8,450 nucleotides of DNA, taken from the NCBI RefSeq assembly GCF_002379585.1, contig NZ_DFUE01000049.1, positions 4,051 to 12,500 on the forward strand, written 5' to 3'. This DNA is from Pseudomonas sp. UBA4194. Lineage in GTDB: Bacteria > Pseudomonadota > Gammaproteobacteria > Pseudomonadales > Pseudomonadaceae. The notes beneath the pieces are model-generated. The model did not search any database. It saw nothing but the letters and a program-made list of their open reading frames with translations, and had not been told where the DNA came from. The position numbers and the translations under genes were made by a program. Shown piece after piece: positions 1 through 6,314 of the stretch (its first letter is position 1; every line of letters begins with the position of its first letter).

Positions 1-15
1 GGTGAGGGGACCATC
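1..15. repeat. Edge of a dispersed repeat arm
   Basis: Read on the minus strand, these bases give GATGGTCCCCTCACC. The same string occurs at 8200-8214, and a near copy (AATGGTCCCCTCACC) begins the left arm of the palindromic cassette between fepB and fepD. The copy is cut by the window edge, so its hairpin core (CCCTCTCCC/GGGAGAGGG) is not seen. It lies just downstream of the xenA-like gene. Bases 16-48, between it and the xenA stop codon, hold nothing I recognise and no clear terminator. Confidence 0.6.
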
Positions 16-48
16 CCCCCCAAATCCCGCTTCAAGCACACCCTTTAA

Positions 49-1137
49 TCAATACCGCTCCAACCAATGCGCATAAGGCGCTGGCAGCGTCCAGGACGCC
101 TGCTCCTCGCCCAACTCCTTGGCCGCCGCGTACGCCCAGTGCGGATTCTCCAAATGAGACCGCCCTACCATCACCACGTCCAGCTGCCCGCTGACCACCG
201 CCTGTTCCGCCAATGCCGGCGTGCCAAAGCCCCACGCTGAACTCACCGGAATTTCCACCTCGCGTTTCACCCGCTCGGCAATCGGGCCCAGAAAAGCCGG
301 TCCCCACGGAATCTTCGCCTCCGGGGTGCTGAAGCCGATGCTGACACTGAGCATGTCCAGTCCGCCGGCCTTGAGCCGTTTCACCAACTCGATCGACTCG
401 ACCAGGGTCTGCTCGTCGCGCCCGTCATACTCGATCACGCCGAATCGCGCGGTCAAAGGCAGGTGCTCAGGCCAGACCTCACGTACCGCAGCCAGGGTTT
501 CAAGCAGAAACCGACAGCGGTTGTCGAAGCTGCCGCCGTAGGCGTCGGTACGTTTGTTGGAATGTTCAGAGAAGAAGCTCTGGCCCAGGTAACCGTGGGC
601 GAAGTGCAGTTCCAGCCACTCGAAGCCCACCTCACGGGCACGCTTGGCTGCCTTGACGTAGTCTTCCTTAAGCTGGGCGATATCCTTGAGGGTGATTGCC
701 CGTGGCACCTTCGGCAGGTTGGCGCCAAATGCCACCGCGGACGGCGCCATCGTTTCCCAGCCACGCGGGTCGGTATTGGCCATGTGGTCATCACCTTCCC
801 AGGGCCGGTTGGCACTGGCCTTGCGACCGGCATGGGCCAGCTGGATGCCGGGGACGGCGCCTGCCGCCTTGATCATGCGCACCACGGGCGCGTAGGCCTG
901 GGCCAAGGGGTTGCTCCAGATGCCCGTGCATCCTGGCGTGATGCGCCCTTCTGGCGACACGGCCGTCGCTTCGACGATCACCAGGCCTGCCCCGCCCCTG
1001 GCCAGCGAGGCCAGATGCACCTTGTGCCAATCATTGATCAGGCCGTCGTCGGCCGAATACTGACACATGGGCGGCACCGCGATGCGGTTGCGCAGGGTGA
1101 TGTCCTTGAGCTGGAAGGGCTGGAACAGGGCGGACAT
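49..1137 (-). CDS. xenA: XenA-type NAD(P)H:flavin ene-reductase (Old Yellow Enzyme family)
   Basis: This is an FMN-dependent cytoplasmic oxidoreductase that reduces activated C=C bonds and, in the XenA family, nitro-organics such as nitroglycerin. The 362-residue product is a single TIM-barrel domain and closely follows P. putida XenA as I recall it. Active-site residues sit at the XenA numbering: Cys25 in PPMCQY, Tyr27, the substrate-binding pair His178/His181 in LHFAHGYL, Tyr183, Trp302 (SAWGFG) and Trp358 near the C terminus. The barrel motif EHSNKRTDAYGGSFDNR is at 191-207. The frame is open 22 codons further upstream to 1203, but the ATG at 1137 is preferred. It has an AGAGG ribosome site (1146-1150) eight nt upstream, and MSALFxPF matches the family N terminus. 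The gene stands alone, divergent from the rcnB-like gene. A TATAAT lies 87 nt upstream of the start. Its physiological substrate cannot be told from sequence. Confidence 0.93.
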   Translation of the reverse strand: MSALFQPFQLKDITLRNRIAVPPMCQYSADDGLINDWHKVHLASLARGGAGLVIVEATAVSPEGRITPGCTGIWSNPLAQAYAPVVRMIKAAGAVPGIQLAHAGRKASANRPWEGDDHMANTDPRGWETMAPSAVAFGANLPKVPRAITLKDIAQLKEDYVKAAKRAREVGFEWLELHFAHGYLGQSFFSEHSNKRTDAYGGSFDNRCRFLLETLAAVREVWPEHLPLTARFGVIEYDGRDEQTLVESIELVKRLKAGGLDMLSVSIGFSTPEAKIPWGPAFLGPIAERVKREVEIPVSSAWGFGTPALAEQAVVSGQLDVVMVGRSHLENPHWAYAAAKELGEEQASWTLPAPYAHWLERY

Positions 1138-1224
1138 AAGCAAGGCCTCTATCTGAAGGGGGAGACAGAAACGTTCGAGGCCGTGGCAGCCGGTTAGTTG
1201 CACCGTCGGTCTGGGACCTCCGGG

Positions 1225-1260
1225 ATTATATTGCCCGCGCGCGCGCCGGCTGATCCGGCG
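1225..1260 (-). promoter_or_regulatory. Candidate xenA promoter with interrupted palindrome at -35
   Basis: The minus strand reads a perfect -10 hexamer TATAAT at 1230-1225. At a 17-nt spacing the -35 would be TCAGCC (1253-1248), a poor match. Those bases lie inside an interrupted palindrome, CGCCGG-CTGAT-CCGGCG (1244-1260). A weak -35 covered by a dyad is the layout expected of a regulated promoter. GC-rich DNA makes short CG palindromes common, so the operator reading is tentative. Between the two elements is an alternating GC run (1234-1245). Confidence 0.4.
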
Positions 1261-1359
1261 GCGGCGTTGACGGCCTCAGCCTTGCTATGGACCTGCTGTA
1301 GAATTGTTCCGCCAAGGCGTGGTCACACGATCACGAATCGACGAACCCAGGAGTACAGG

Positions 1360-1662
1360 ATGAATTTCAAGTCTTTCGCCGCAAGCGTGACCATGGCTGG
1401 CCTGTTGGTCGGTGCATCGGCGACGGCGCTCGCCGCTTCCGATAGCCCTAGCGTCAACGGCGGCCCCGAGTCCATGGAGTTGAAAGTCGGTGACAAGGCT
1501 CCCGACAAATATGGCCGGTCGGACATGGCCATGAAGAACTGGAAAGGCGCGGGACTGAAACAGCCGTCGCCGGACAGCCAGTGGGTCCAGATGGACGATG
1601 CGTACGTGCTGATCAAGCGCACCAATAGCACCATCGAAGACATACAACCTGTGCCGAAATAA
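1360..1662 (+). CDS. Small periplasmic RcnB-family protein
   Basis: The 100-residue product has a signal peptide (Lys4, hydrophobic 10-24, likely cleavage after ALA at 25 or 26). The short mature part carries the RcnB pattern: VGDKAPDKYG at 43-52, then NWKGAGLKQP (60-69), QWVQMDDAYVLI (74-85) and a C-terminal segment ending IEDIQPVPK. E. coli RcnB is a periplasmic protein involved in nickel/cobalt homeostasis, but pseudomonads carry several family members of unknown role. This one contains no His or Cys at all, so a direct metal-binding role is not obvious. The start is fixed by GGAG at 1350-1353, six nt before the ATG, and by the signal peptide. Upstream in-frame codons to 1198 lack secretion features. 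TAGAAT at 1299-1304 might be a -10, but I see no good -35 at the right spacing. It is monocistronic, ending in a hairpin at 1672-1706. Confidence 0.8.
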   Translation: MNFKSFAASVTMAGLLVGASATALAASDSPSVNGGPESMELKVGDKAPDKYGRSDMAMKNWKGAGLKQPSPDSQWVQMDDAYVLIKRTNSTIEDIQPVPK

Positions 1663-1671
1663 GGCTCTGGT

Positions 1672-1709
1672 CGGCCAGCGCGACGGCCAACGCCGTTCGC
1701 TGGCCGCGT
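1672..1709 (+). terminator. Strong hairpin after the rcnB-like gene
   Basis: CGGCCAGCG (1672-1680) pairs with CGCTGGCCG (1698-1706). Inside it ACGGC (1683-1687) pairs with GCCGT (1692-1696) around a CAAC loop. This makes a nearly continuous GC-rich stem of about 14 bp starting ten nt after the stop codon. The following bases are CGTTTCAC, so the T tract is weak. It may be an imperfect intrinsic terminator or an RNA-stabilising 3' structure. Confidence 0.5.
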
Positions 1710-1757
1710 TTCACCCGGCAACTTGGAAGCATACGGAAACAATATCCCGCCCCCTGC

Positions 1758-1793
1758 TTACAATCTGATACAGAAAAACTGTATAGATTGTAA
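1758..1793. promoter_or_regulatory. 36-bp inverted repeat upstream of the receptor gene (candidate operator)
   Basis: TTACAATCT-G-ATACAG (1758-1773) and CTGTAT-AGATTGTAA (1779-1793) are inverted copies separated by AAAAA. All 15 bases of the right arm pair, and the left arm has one extra G. It is AT-rich in GC-rich surroundings and lies 144 nt upstream of the fepA start. Each arm contains two TACA-type half-motifs 9-10 bp apart, the helical spacing used by OmpR/PhoB-family response regulators. P. aeruginosa pfeA is controlled by such a system, PfeRS, but I cannot match the bases to a known PfeR site. A promoter might overlap the dyad (TTACAA 1758-1763, 18 nt, TATAGA 1782-1787), but this is weak. 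It does not look like a terminator: there is no T tract on either side, and it lies about 50 nt beyond the rcnB-like hairpin. The rest of the intergenic region to 1926 shows only a short CAGATG/CATCTG inverted repeat at 1808-1830. Confidence 0.6.
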
Positions 1794-1936
1794 ATGCGCT
1801 TTACTCGCAGATGCGAATAACTACCATCTGAGCCCGACCGATATGTCGAGCGCTTCAGAACCGTGGCCGTAATCCAGGCCGACCTCCAAAAACCAAGCGG
1901 CTGCTCTCGTCATTTCCTATTCATTTGGAGAGCACC

Positions 1937-4180
1937 ATGCGCTTGAAACTCAGTCACCTGTCCGTCGCGTTGATGACCGCCGTCGCCCCACCCGCCTTCG
2001 CCGAGTCCCTGGAGATCAGGCCGGACGAAGTATTGCTGGAGTCGACCGATCTGCCGGTGGACGGTAGCAAGCAAGCGCTGCAACTTGAGGAAACCCAGGT
2101 GCTGGGCACCGCTGCCCAAGAGCTCAAGCAGGCGCCTGGGGTGTCGATCATCACGGCCGAAGACATCAAGAAACGGCCGCCGGTCAATGACCTCTCGGAT
2201 GTCATCCGACGCGAGCCCGGTGTCAACCTGACCGGCAACAGCGCCAGCGGCAACCGCGGCAACAACCGCCAGATCGACCTGCGCGGCATGGGCCCGGAGA
2301 ACACCTTGATTCTCATCGATGGCAAGCCTTCGACCTCGCGCAATGCCGTGCGCTATGGCTGGAATGGGGATCGCGACACCCGCGGCGAAACCAACTGGGT
2401 GCCGGCTGAAGAAGTCGAGCGTATCGAGATTCTGCGCGGGCCGGCGGCTGCGCGCTATGGCTCCGGTGCGATGGGCGGAGTGGTCAACATCATCACCAAG
2501 CGCCCTACCGATGAGCTGCATGGCTCGATGACGGTGTACAGCATACTGCCCGAGGACGATGCCGAAGGTGCAGGCAAGCGGGCCAACTTCAACCTCAGCG
2601 GACCGCTCACCGATGACCTGATCTTTCGCGTCTACGGCAGCCTGAACAAGACAGATGCCGACGACGCCGACATCAATGCCAGCCACCAGACCGACCCTGC
2701 GTCTACGGTGGCCGGCCGCGAAGGCGTGCGCAACAAGGACATCAACGGCCTGCTGAGCTGGAAGCTCGACCCCCAGAACACCTTCGACCTGGAAAGTAGC
2801 TACAGCCGTCAGGGCAATATCTACACCGGCGACACCATGAACAACAACGGCAGCGACTTCGTACAGAGTCAGTTGGGCAAGGAAAGCAACGTGCTGCACC
2901 GCTCCAGCTTCGGCCTGACCCACCATGGCGACTATGAATGGGGCAGTACCCAGTCTTCGCTGACCTACGACTTCACCCGCAACAACCGTCTGCGTGAGGG
3001 CCTGGCGGGCGGTCCCGAAGGCGCGCCCAACGGCGCCGGTCGCTTCGAGTCGCGCCTGCGCAACACTCGCGCCGCCAGTGAGGTGAACCTGCCCGTGAGC
3101 TGGGGAGCCGAGCAAGTGCTGACCCTGGGCGGCGAATACCTGTACGAGTCCATGAGCGACCCCGGCGCGCTCAGTTCGCAATCGTTCGACACCACCGGCG
3201 GCGCGGCAGATGCCTTGGGTGTGGATCGCAGCACCAGCAAGATCACCGCGCGCAGCTTCGCCCTGTTCGTCGAAGACAACATCGAGGCGACTGCAGACAC
3301 CATCATCACGCCCGGGCTGCGTTTTGATCATCACGAAACCTTCGGCGACAACTTCAGCCCGAGCCTCAACGCTTCGCATCAGCTGACCGAGGCCTTGACC
3401 CTTAAGGGCGGTATCGCCCGGGCGTACAAGGCGCCGAACCTGTACCAGTCCAACCCCAACTATTTGCTTTACAGCCGCGGCCAGGGCTGCAGCGTGGCCC
3501 AGACCAACAACGGCGGCTGCTACCTGGTAGGCAACGAAAACCTGGTCCCGGAAATCAGCGTCAACAAGGAAATTGGCCTGGCCTACGACAAAAGTAGCTG
3601 GCGGACCAGCGCGACCTACTTCCGCAACGACTACAAGAACAAGATCGTTGGCGGCTTCGATCCCCTCTACCGGCTGCAGAGCGGTGCGCGGGTACTGCAG
3701 TGGGAGAACTCCGGCAAAGCGGTGGTCGAGGGCGTCGAAGGCAATCTGTTCATAGCGCTGTCACCGGTGCTGGATTGGAACACCAACTTCACCTACATGA
3801 TCGAGTCGGAAAACCGCGACACTGGCGAGCCGCTGAGCGTTATTCCCAAGTACACCCTGAATTCCACCCTGGACTGGCAAGCCACCGACCAGCTCTCGTT
3901 CCAGGCCAACGCGACCTGGTACGGCAAGCAGGAGGCCCCGACGTACAACAACCGCACGGGTGTTTCCTACGACCAGGAGGCCCAGCGCGACGTGTCGCCC
4001 TATGCCGTCGCCGGCCTGAGCACGGGCTACGAGTTCAACAAGAACCTCAGCGTACGGGTCGGCATCAGCAATCTGTTCGACAAGCAACTGTACCGCGCCG
4101 GTGGCGCCAGCTCGGCAGGTGCGCAGACCTACAACGAACCCGGACGGGCCTACTTTGCCTCTGTCACCACGTCTTTCTGA
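1937..4180 (+). CDS. fepA: FepA/PfeA-type TonB-dependent ferric catecholate (enterobactin) receptor
   Basis: This outer-membrane gated beta-barrel imports ferric catecholate siderophores using TonB energy. The 747-residue length matches FepA/PfeA. The signal peptide ends PAFA|ES (after residue 22). A TonB-box-like ETQVLG is at 52-57. The plug domain follows, with RGMGPENTLILIDGKP at 116-131 and LRGPAAARYGSG at 166-177, near-identical to E. coli FepA as I recall it. Barrel motifs TPGLRFDHH, GIARAYKAPNLYQ and NEIGL-like strands follow, then YNEPGRAYF near the C terminus and a terminal Phe. A loop cysteine pair, Cys518 and Cys528, corresponds to the FepA loop disulfide but spans nine residues between the cysteines. 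The N terminus lacks the ~80-residue STN signalling domain, so FecI/FecR-type control is unlikely. The ATG at 1937 has GGAG at 1927-1930. An in-frame TTG at 1925 precedes that site and is rejected. The gene leads the fep operon. The catecholate class is strong; the exact ligand is inferred. Confidence 0.93.
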   Translation: MRLKLSHLSVALMTAVAPPAFAESLEIRPDEVLLESTDLPVDGSKQALQLEETQVLGTAAQELKQAPGVSIITAEDIKKRPPVNDLSDVIRREPGVNLTGNSASGNRGNNRQIDLRGMGPENTLILIDGKPSTSRNAVRYGWNGDRDTRGETNWVPAEEVERIEILRGPAAARYGSGAMGGVVNIITKRPTDELHGSMTVYSILPEDDAEGAGKRANFNLSGPLTDDLIFRVYGSLNKTDADDADINASHQTDPASTVAGREGVRNKDINGLLSWKLDPQNTFDLESSYSRQGNIYTGDTMNNNGSDFVQSQLGKESNVLHRSSFGLTHHGDYEWGSTQSSLTYDFTRNNRLREGLAGGPEGAPNGAGRFESRLRNTRAASEVNLPVSWGAEQVLTLGGEYLYESMSDPGALSSQSFDTTGGAADALGVDRSTSKITARSFALFVEDNIEATADTIITPGLRFDHHETFGDNFSPSLNASHQLTEALTLKGGIARAYKAPNLYQSNPNYLLYSRGQGCSVAQTNNGGCYLVGNENLVPEISVNKEIGLAYDKSSWRTSATYFRNDYKNKIVGGFDPLYRLQSGARVLQWENSGKAVVEGVEGNLFIALSPVLDWNTNFTYMIESENRDTGEPLSVIPKYTLNSTLDWQATDQLSFQANATWYGKQEAPTYNNRTGVSYDQEAQRDVSPYAVAGLSTGYEFNKNLSVRVGISNLFDKQLYRAGGASSAGAQTYNEPGRAYFASVTTSF

Positions 4181-4194
4181 AAGGAGTTCGAGCG

Positions 4195-5091
4195 ATGTTC
4201 AAACCACTCTGTCTGATGCTTTCGCTGCTGACCGTGCCTGCGGTGTTCGCCGCCCAGGAACGCACCCTGGATACCCCCCACGGCCCGGTGACCCTGAAGG
4301 GTTCGCCGAGCAGCGTGGTCACCCTGGATGAAAGTAGCTTCGACGCCGCGCTGGCGCTCGGGGTCAAGCCGGTGGGCACGGTGTCGACCCGTGGCAGCGA
4401 CCAGGTCTCGGCCTATCTGGCCGACAAGGCAGGCACCCCGCGCATCGTCGGTACCTCGCGCGCGCCAAGCCTGGAAGAGATCTTGCTTCTCAAGCCCGAT
4501 CTGATTCTGGCACCCGCGGGGGTGAGCGCCGAATTGTTCAAGGCTTACAGCGCGATCGCGCCTACGGTGGCGTCGCCCCACTCGAGCATGACCGACTGGG
4601 AAGCCAGTACTGCCTATTACGCCAAGGCACTGGATCGTGAATCCGCTGGAGCCGAGGTGCTCAAGGCAGTCGATCAGCGCATCGCCGGGCTCAAGGCGCG
4701 GATTCCGGCAGGCCAGACGGTCTCGGTAGTGCGCTGGAATCCGCAGGGACCCATTGCCATGTCTGGCAGGGTTTTCGTCGGTCAGCTGTTGAACAAGGTT
4801 GGCTTGCAAACGACCGAGTTGGCCAACAGCCTGAAGAAACCGCACAGCGACGTGCTGAGCCTGGAGAATCTGAACCGGGTGGATGCTGACTGGTTATTCG
4901 TTGCCAGCCTCAACGCCGACGGCGCCAAGGCCCTGGCTGAGGCCCGGCGGCAGCCGGCGTTCGAGCGCCTGCGTGCGGTGCAGAACCAGCGCGTGGTGAC
5001 GGTGGATGGACAGGTGTGGGCCAGCGGATCGGGGCCGCTGGCGGCGAACAAGGTGCTGGATGATGTGGAGCGGGTGTTGGTTGGGCCTTGA
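4195..5091 (+). CDS. fepB: FepB-type periplasmic ferric-siderophore binding protein
   Basis: This is the 298-residue solute-binding component of the importer (class III, TroA/BtuF-like fold, PF01497). A signal peptide with hydrophobic core 5-18 is cleaved after VFA19. Mature features include the first-lobe PSSVVTLDESSFDAALALGVKPVG (about 38-61), the segment LEEILLLKPDLILAP typical of the family, the linker region around RWNPQG, and the C-terminal VWASGSGPLAANKVLDDVERVL. Cys6 is too near the N terminus for a lipobox, so the protein should be soluble in the periplasm. The start has AAGGAG at 4181-4186, eight nt before the ATG and directly after the receptor stop codon, so cotranscription is expected. 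An open frame extends upstream inside fepA to 3700, but those residues are an overlapping reading of the receptor gene. It should pass ferric siderophore from FepA to FepDG. Family and role are solid; ligand identity comes from context. Confidence 0.9.
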   Translation: MFKPLCLMLSLLTVPAVFAAQERTLDTPHGPVTLKGSPSSVVTLDESSFDAALALGVKPVGTVSTRGSDQVSAYLADKAGTPRIVGTSRAPSLEEILLLKPDLILAPAGVSAELFKAYSAIAPTVASPHSSMTDWEASTAYYAKALDRESAGAEVLKAVDQRIAGLKARIPAGQTVSVVRWNPQGPIAMSGRVFVGQLLNKVGLQTTELANSLKKPHSDVLSLENLNRVDADWLFVASLNADGAKALAEARRQPAFERLRAVQNQRVVTVDGQVWASGSGPLAANKVLDDVERVLVGP

Positions 5092-5108
5092 TCAGGATTG
5101 GGTTTGGC

Positions 5109-5265
5109 GGTGAATGGTCCCCTCACCCCAGCCCTCTCCCTGAGGGAGAGGGAGCTAAAAGCACACCACGTACGGCTCCTTGCCATGAGGGAGAGGGAGC
5201 TAAAGCACACCGCGCACGGCTCCCTCTCCCTCAGGGGGAGGGCTGGGGCGAGGGGACCATTCACC
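5109..5265. repeat. Palindromic REP-like repeat cassette between fepB and fepD
   Basis: The outer arms 5109-5155 and 5219-5265 are 47-nt inverted copies that differ at only two positions by my reading. Each arm begins GGTGAATGGTCCCCTC and contains its own hairpin; the left one is a perfect CCCTCTCCC-TGA-GGGAGAGGG (5132-5152). Between the arms sits a third, partial copy. The composition resembles the CCCCTCACCCC...CCCTCTCCC repeats scattered between genes in pseudomonads. It fills most of the 221-nt fepB-fepD gap, while the other joints of the operon are tight. In RNA it could fold as one long hairpin or several short ones. It has no T tract, so complete termination is not expected; attenuation, or protection of the upstream fepA-fepB message, is possible. 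The remaining gap sequence (5266-5312) holds only the weak fepD ribosome site. Confidence 0.85.
5141..5223. repeat. Tandem direct repeat (two units, 45-nt period) inside the cassette
   Basis: A unit beginning TGAGGGAGAGGGAGCTAAA at 5141 recurs at 5186. Both units continue through GCACACC, a CGCACGG-like block and GGCTCC (5141-5179 and 5186-5223), with a one-base deletion and two substitutions in the second. This suggests the cassette grew by duplication of one repeat half beside an inverted full copy. There are no unique spacers of constant length, and only two units, so it is not CRISPR. Confidence 0.75.
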
Positions 5266-5312
5266 ACCGAACCCACCTCCTACCCATCACCCAGCAAACC
5301 CACCGAGACCCT

Positions 5313-6314
5313 ATGACCGCCCCACCCACCCCCTATCCTTCGATCCTCCTCAAATCCGCCAGCCTGCTGGCTTTGGCCATTTTCACCAGCCTGCTGTTCG
5401 GTGCCGGCGACACCGGCCCGTTGGGCGCCTTGCACGCCCTCCTCGGCCAAGGCAGCGAGGAAGCGCGCTTCGTCGTCTTCGAGCTACGCTGGCCACGCAC
5501 GCTTCTCGGTGTGCTGGTGGGCAGCGCCCTGGGTGCCGCCGGTATCGTCTTGCAGGCCACCACCCGCAACCCTCTTGCCGAACCGGGCATGCTGGGTGTG
5601 AGTGCTGGCGCTTCCCTGGCAGTGGTCGTTGCGGTTGCCCTGGGCGCCAGCTCGGCCACCGTCAACCTGGGCGTCGCCGTTGGGGGCGCCCTGGGAGGTT
5701 GCCTGCTGGTGCTGCTGGTCAGCCGCCTCGGCAGCCTGGGCGACGATCCGGTACGGCTGATTCTCGCGGGTGCGGCGTTCAGCAGCCTGCTCGCCGCGTT
5801 CACCTCGCTGATTCTTTTGCACGACCAGCGCAGCGCCGACGAGATCCGTTTCTGGGTCATCGGCGCCTTGGCCGGCCGCTCGAGCGATACCTTGCTGTGG
5901 AGTCTGCCAGGTGTGCTGGCCGGGTTGGCGTTGTTGGTCCCAGTGGTCCGACCCTTGGCCAGCCTGGCATTGGGCGAACGGGTCGCTGCGGGGCTCGGTC
6001 ACCATCCGCAGCTGATTCGGCTATGGGCACTGGTCGCCGTCGCCATTCTGGTCGGTACGGCCACCGCTGCCGCCGGCCCCATCGGCTTCGTCGGGCTGAT
6101 CGTGCCGTTCGTAGCCCGTCGCCTGGTGGGTCCGGACATCCGCCGCACCCTAGCCCCTGCCCTGTTGCTGGGGCCCTGCGTGCTGATCGCCGCAGACATC
6201 GTTTCGCGCCTCACCGTGCGCCCGTACGAACTGCCCATCGGGGTCATCACGGCCTTAATCGGTGCGCCGATCCTCATCGCCGTGGTCCGCGGACAAAGGA
6301 TGCCTCGCCTATGA
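5313..6314 (+). CDS. fepD: FepD-type siderophore ABC transporter permease (FecCD family)
   Basis: This is one of the two inner-membrane permease subunits forming the FepDG channel. The 333-residue protein is very hydrophobic, with a first membrane segment at about 16-30, and family motifs in order. These are ELRWPRTLLGVLVG at 57-70, QATTRNPLAEPGMLGVSAGA at 81-100, FWVIGALAG at 180-188, the long cytoplasmic-loop motif GPIGFVGLIVPFVARRLVG at 255-273 (which contacts the ATPase), and a C-terminal PYELPIGVITALIGAPILI. The classical His of the VPHxAR motif is Phe266 here. The start at 5313 was chosen because it gives a normal N terminus. The frame is open upstream through the repeat cassette to a TTG at 5088, but that stretch is repeat-derived and shows no family similarity. 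Its ribosome site is weak (GAGA at 5305-5308, four nt from the ATG). It overlaps fepG by ATGA. Confidence 0.9.
   Translation: MTAPPTPYPSILLKSASLLALAIFTSLLFGAGDTGPLGALHALLGQGSEEARFVVFELRWPRTLLGVLVGSALGAAGIVLQATTRNPLAEPGMLGVSAGASLAVVVAVALGASSATVNLGVAVGGALGGCLLVLLVSRLGSLGDDPVRLILAGAAFSSLLAAFTSLILLHDQRSADEIRFWVIGALAGRSSDTLLWSLPGVLAGLALLVPVVRPLASLALGERVAAGLGHHPQLIRLWALVAVAILVGTATAAAGPIGFVGLIVPFVARRLVGPDIRRTLAPALLLGPCVLIAADIVSRLTVRPYELPIGVITALIGAPILIAVVRGQRMPRL

Noticed and set aside
463..1197. Plus-strand open frame (244 codons) opposite xenA
   Set aside because: It is antisense to the clear XenA coding frame, has no ribosome site and no family resemblance.
1138..1203. 22-residue N-terminal extension of XenA
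   Set aside because: The extension has no ene-reductase similarity. The ATG at 1137 has a ribosome site and gives active-site numbering identical to XenA.
1808..1832. Possible Fur box around the CAGATG/CATCTG repeat
   Set aside because: The best alignment to the 19-bp Fur consensus (1813-1831) matches only about 9 positions. Iron control is likely on biological grounds, but the sequence does not show a convincing site.
1910..3379. Long minus-strand open frame (489 codons) antisense to fepA
   Set aside because: It lies opposite a receptor gene with unmistakable family motifs. The translated product is low-complexity (V/A/G/Q/H-rich) with no recognisable domain, as expected of a shadow frame in high-GC DNA.
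3700..4194. N-terminal extension of FepB inside fepA
   Set aside because: The upstream residues overlap the conserved C-terminal third of the receptor in another frame. A strong ribosome site and signal peptide mark the true start at 4195.
4150..4845. Minus-strand open frame opposite fepB
   Set aside because: It is a shadow of fepB, rich in Arg/Gly/His/Gln with no domain.
5141..5223. CRISPR-like repeat array
   Set aside because: There are only two units, no unique spacers of set length, the inter-unit bases are part of the repeat, and no cas genes are present.
5484..6005. Minus-strand open frame opposite fepD
   Set aside because: Its product is a hydrophilic low-complexity string opposite a well-supported permease, so it is a frame shadow.
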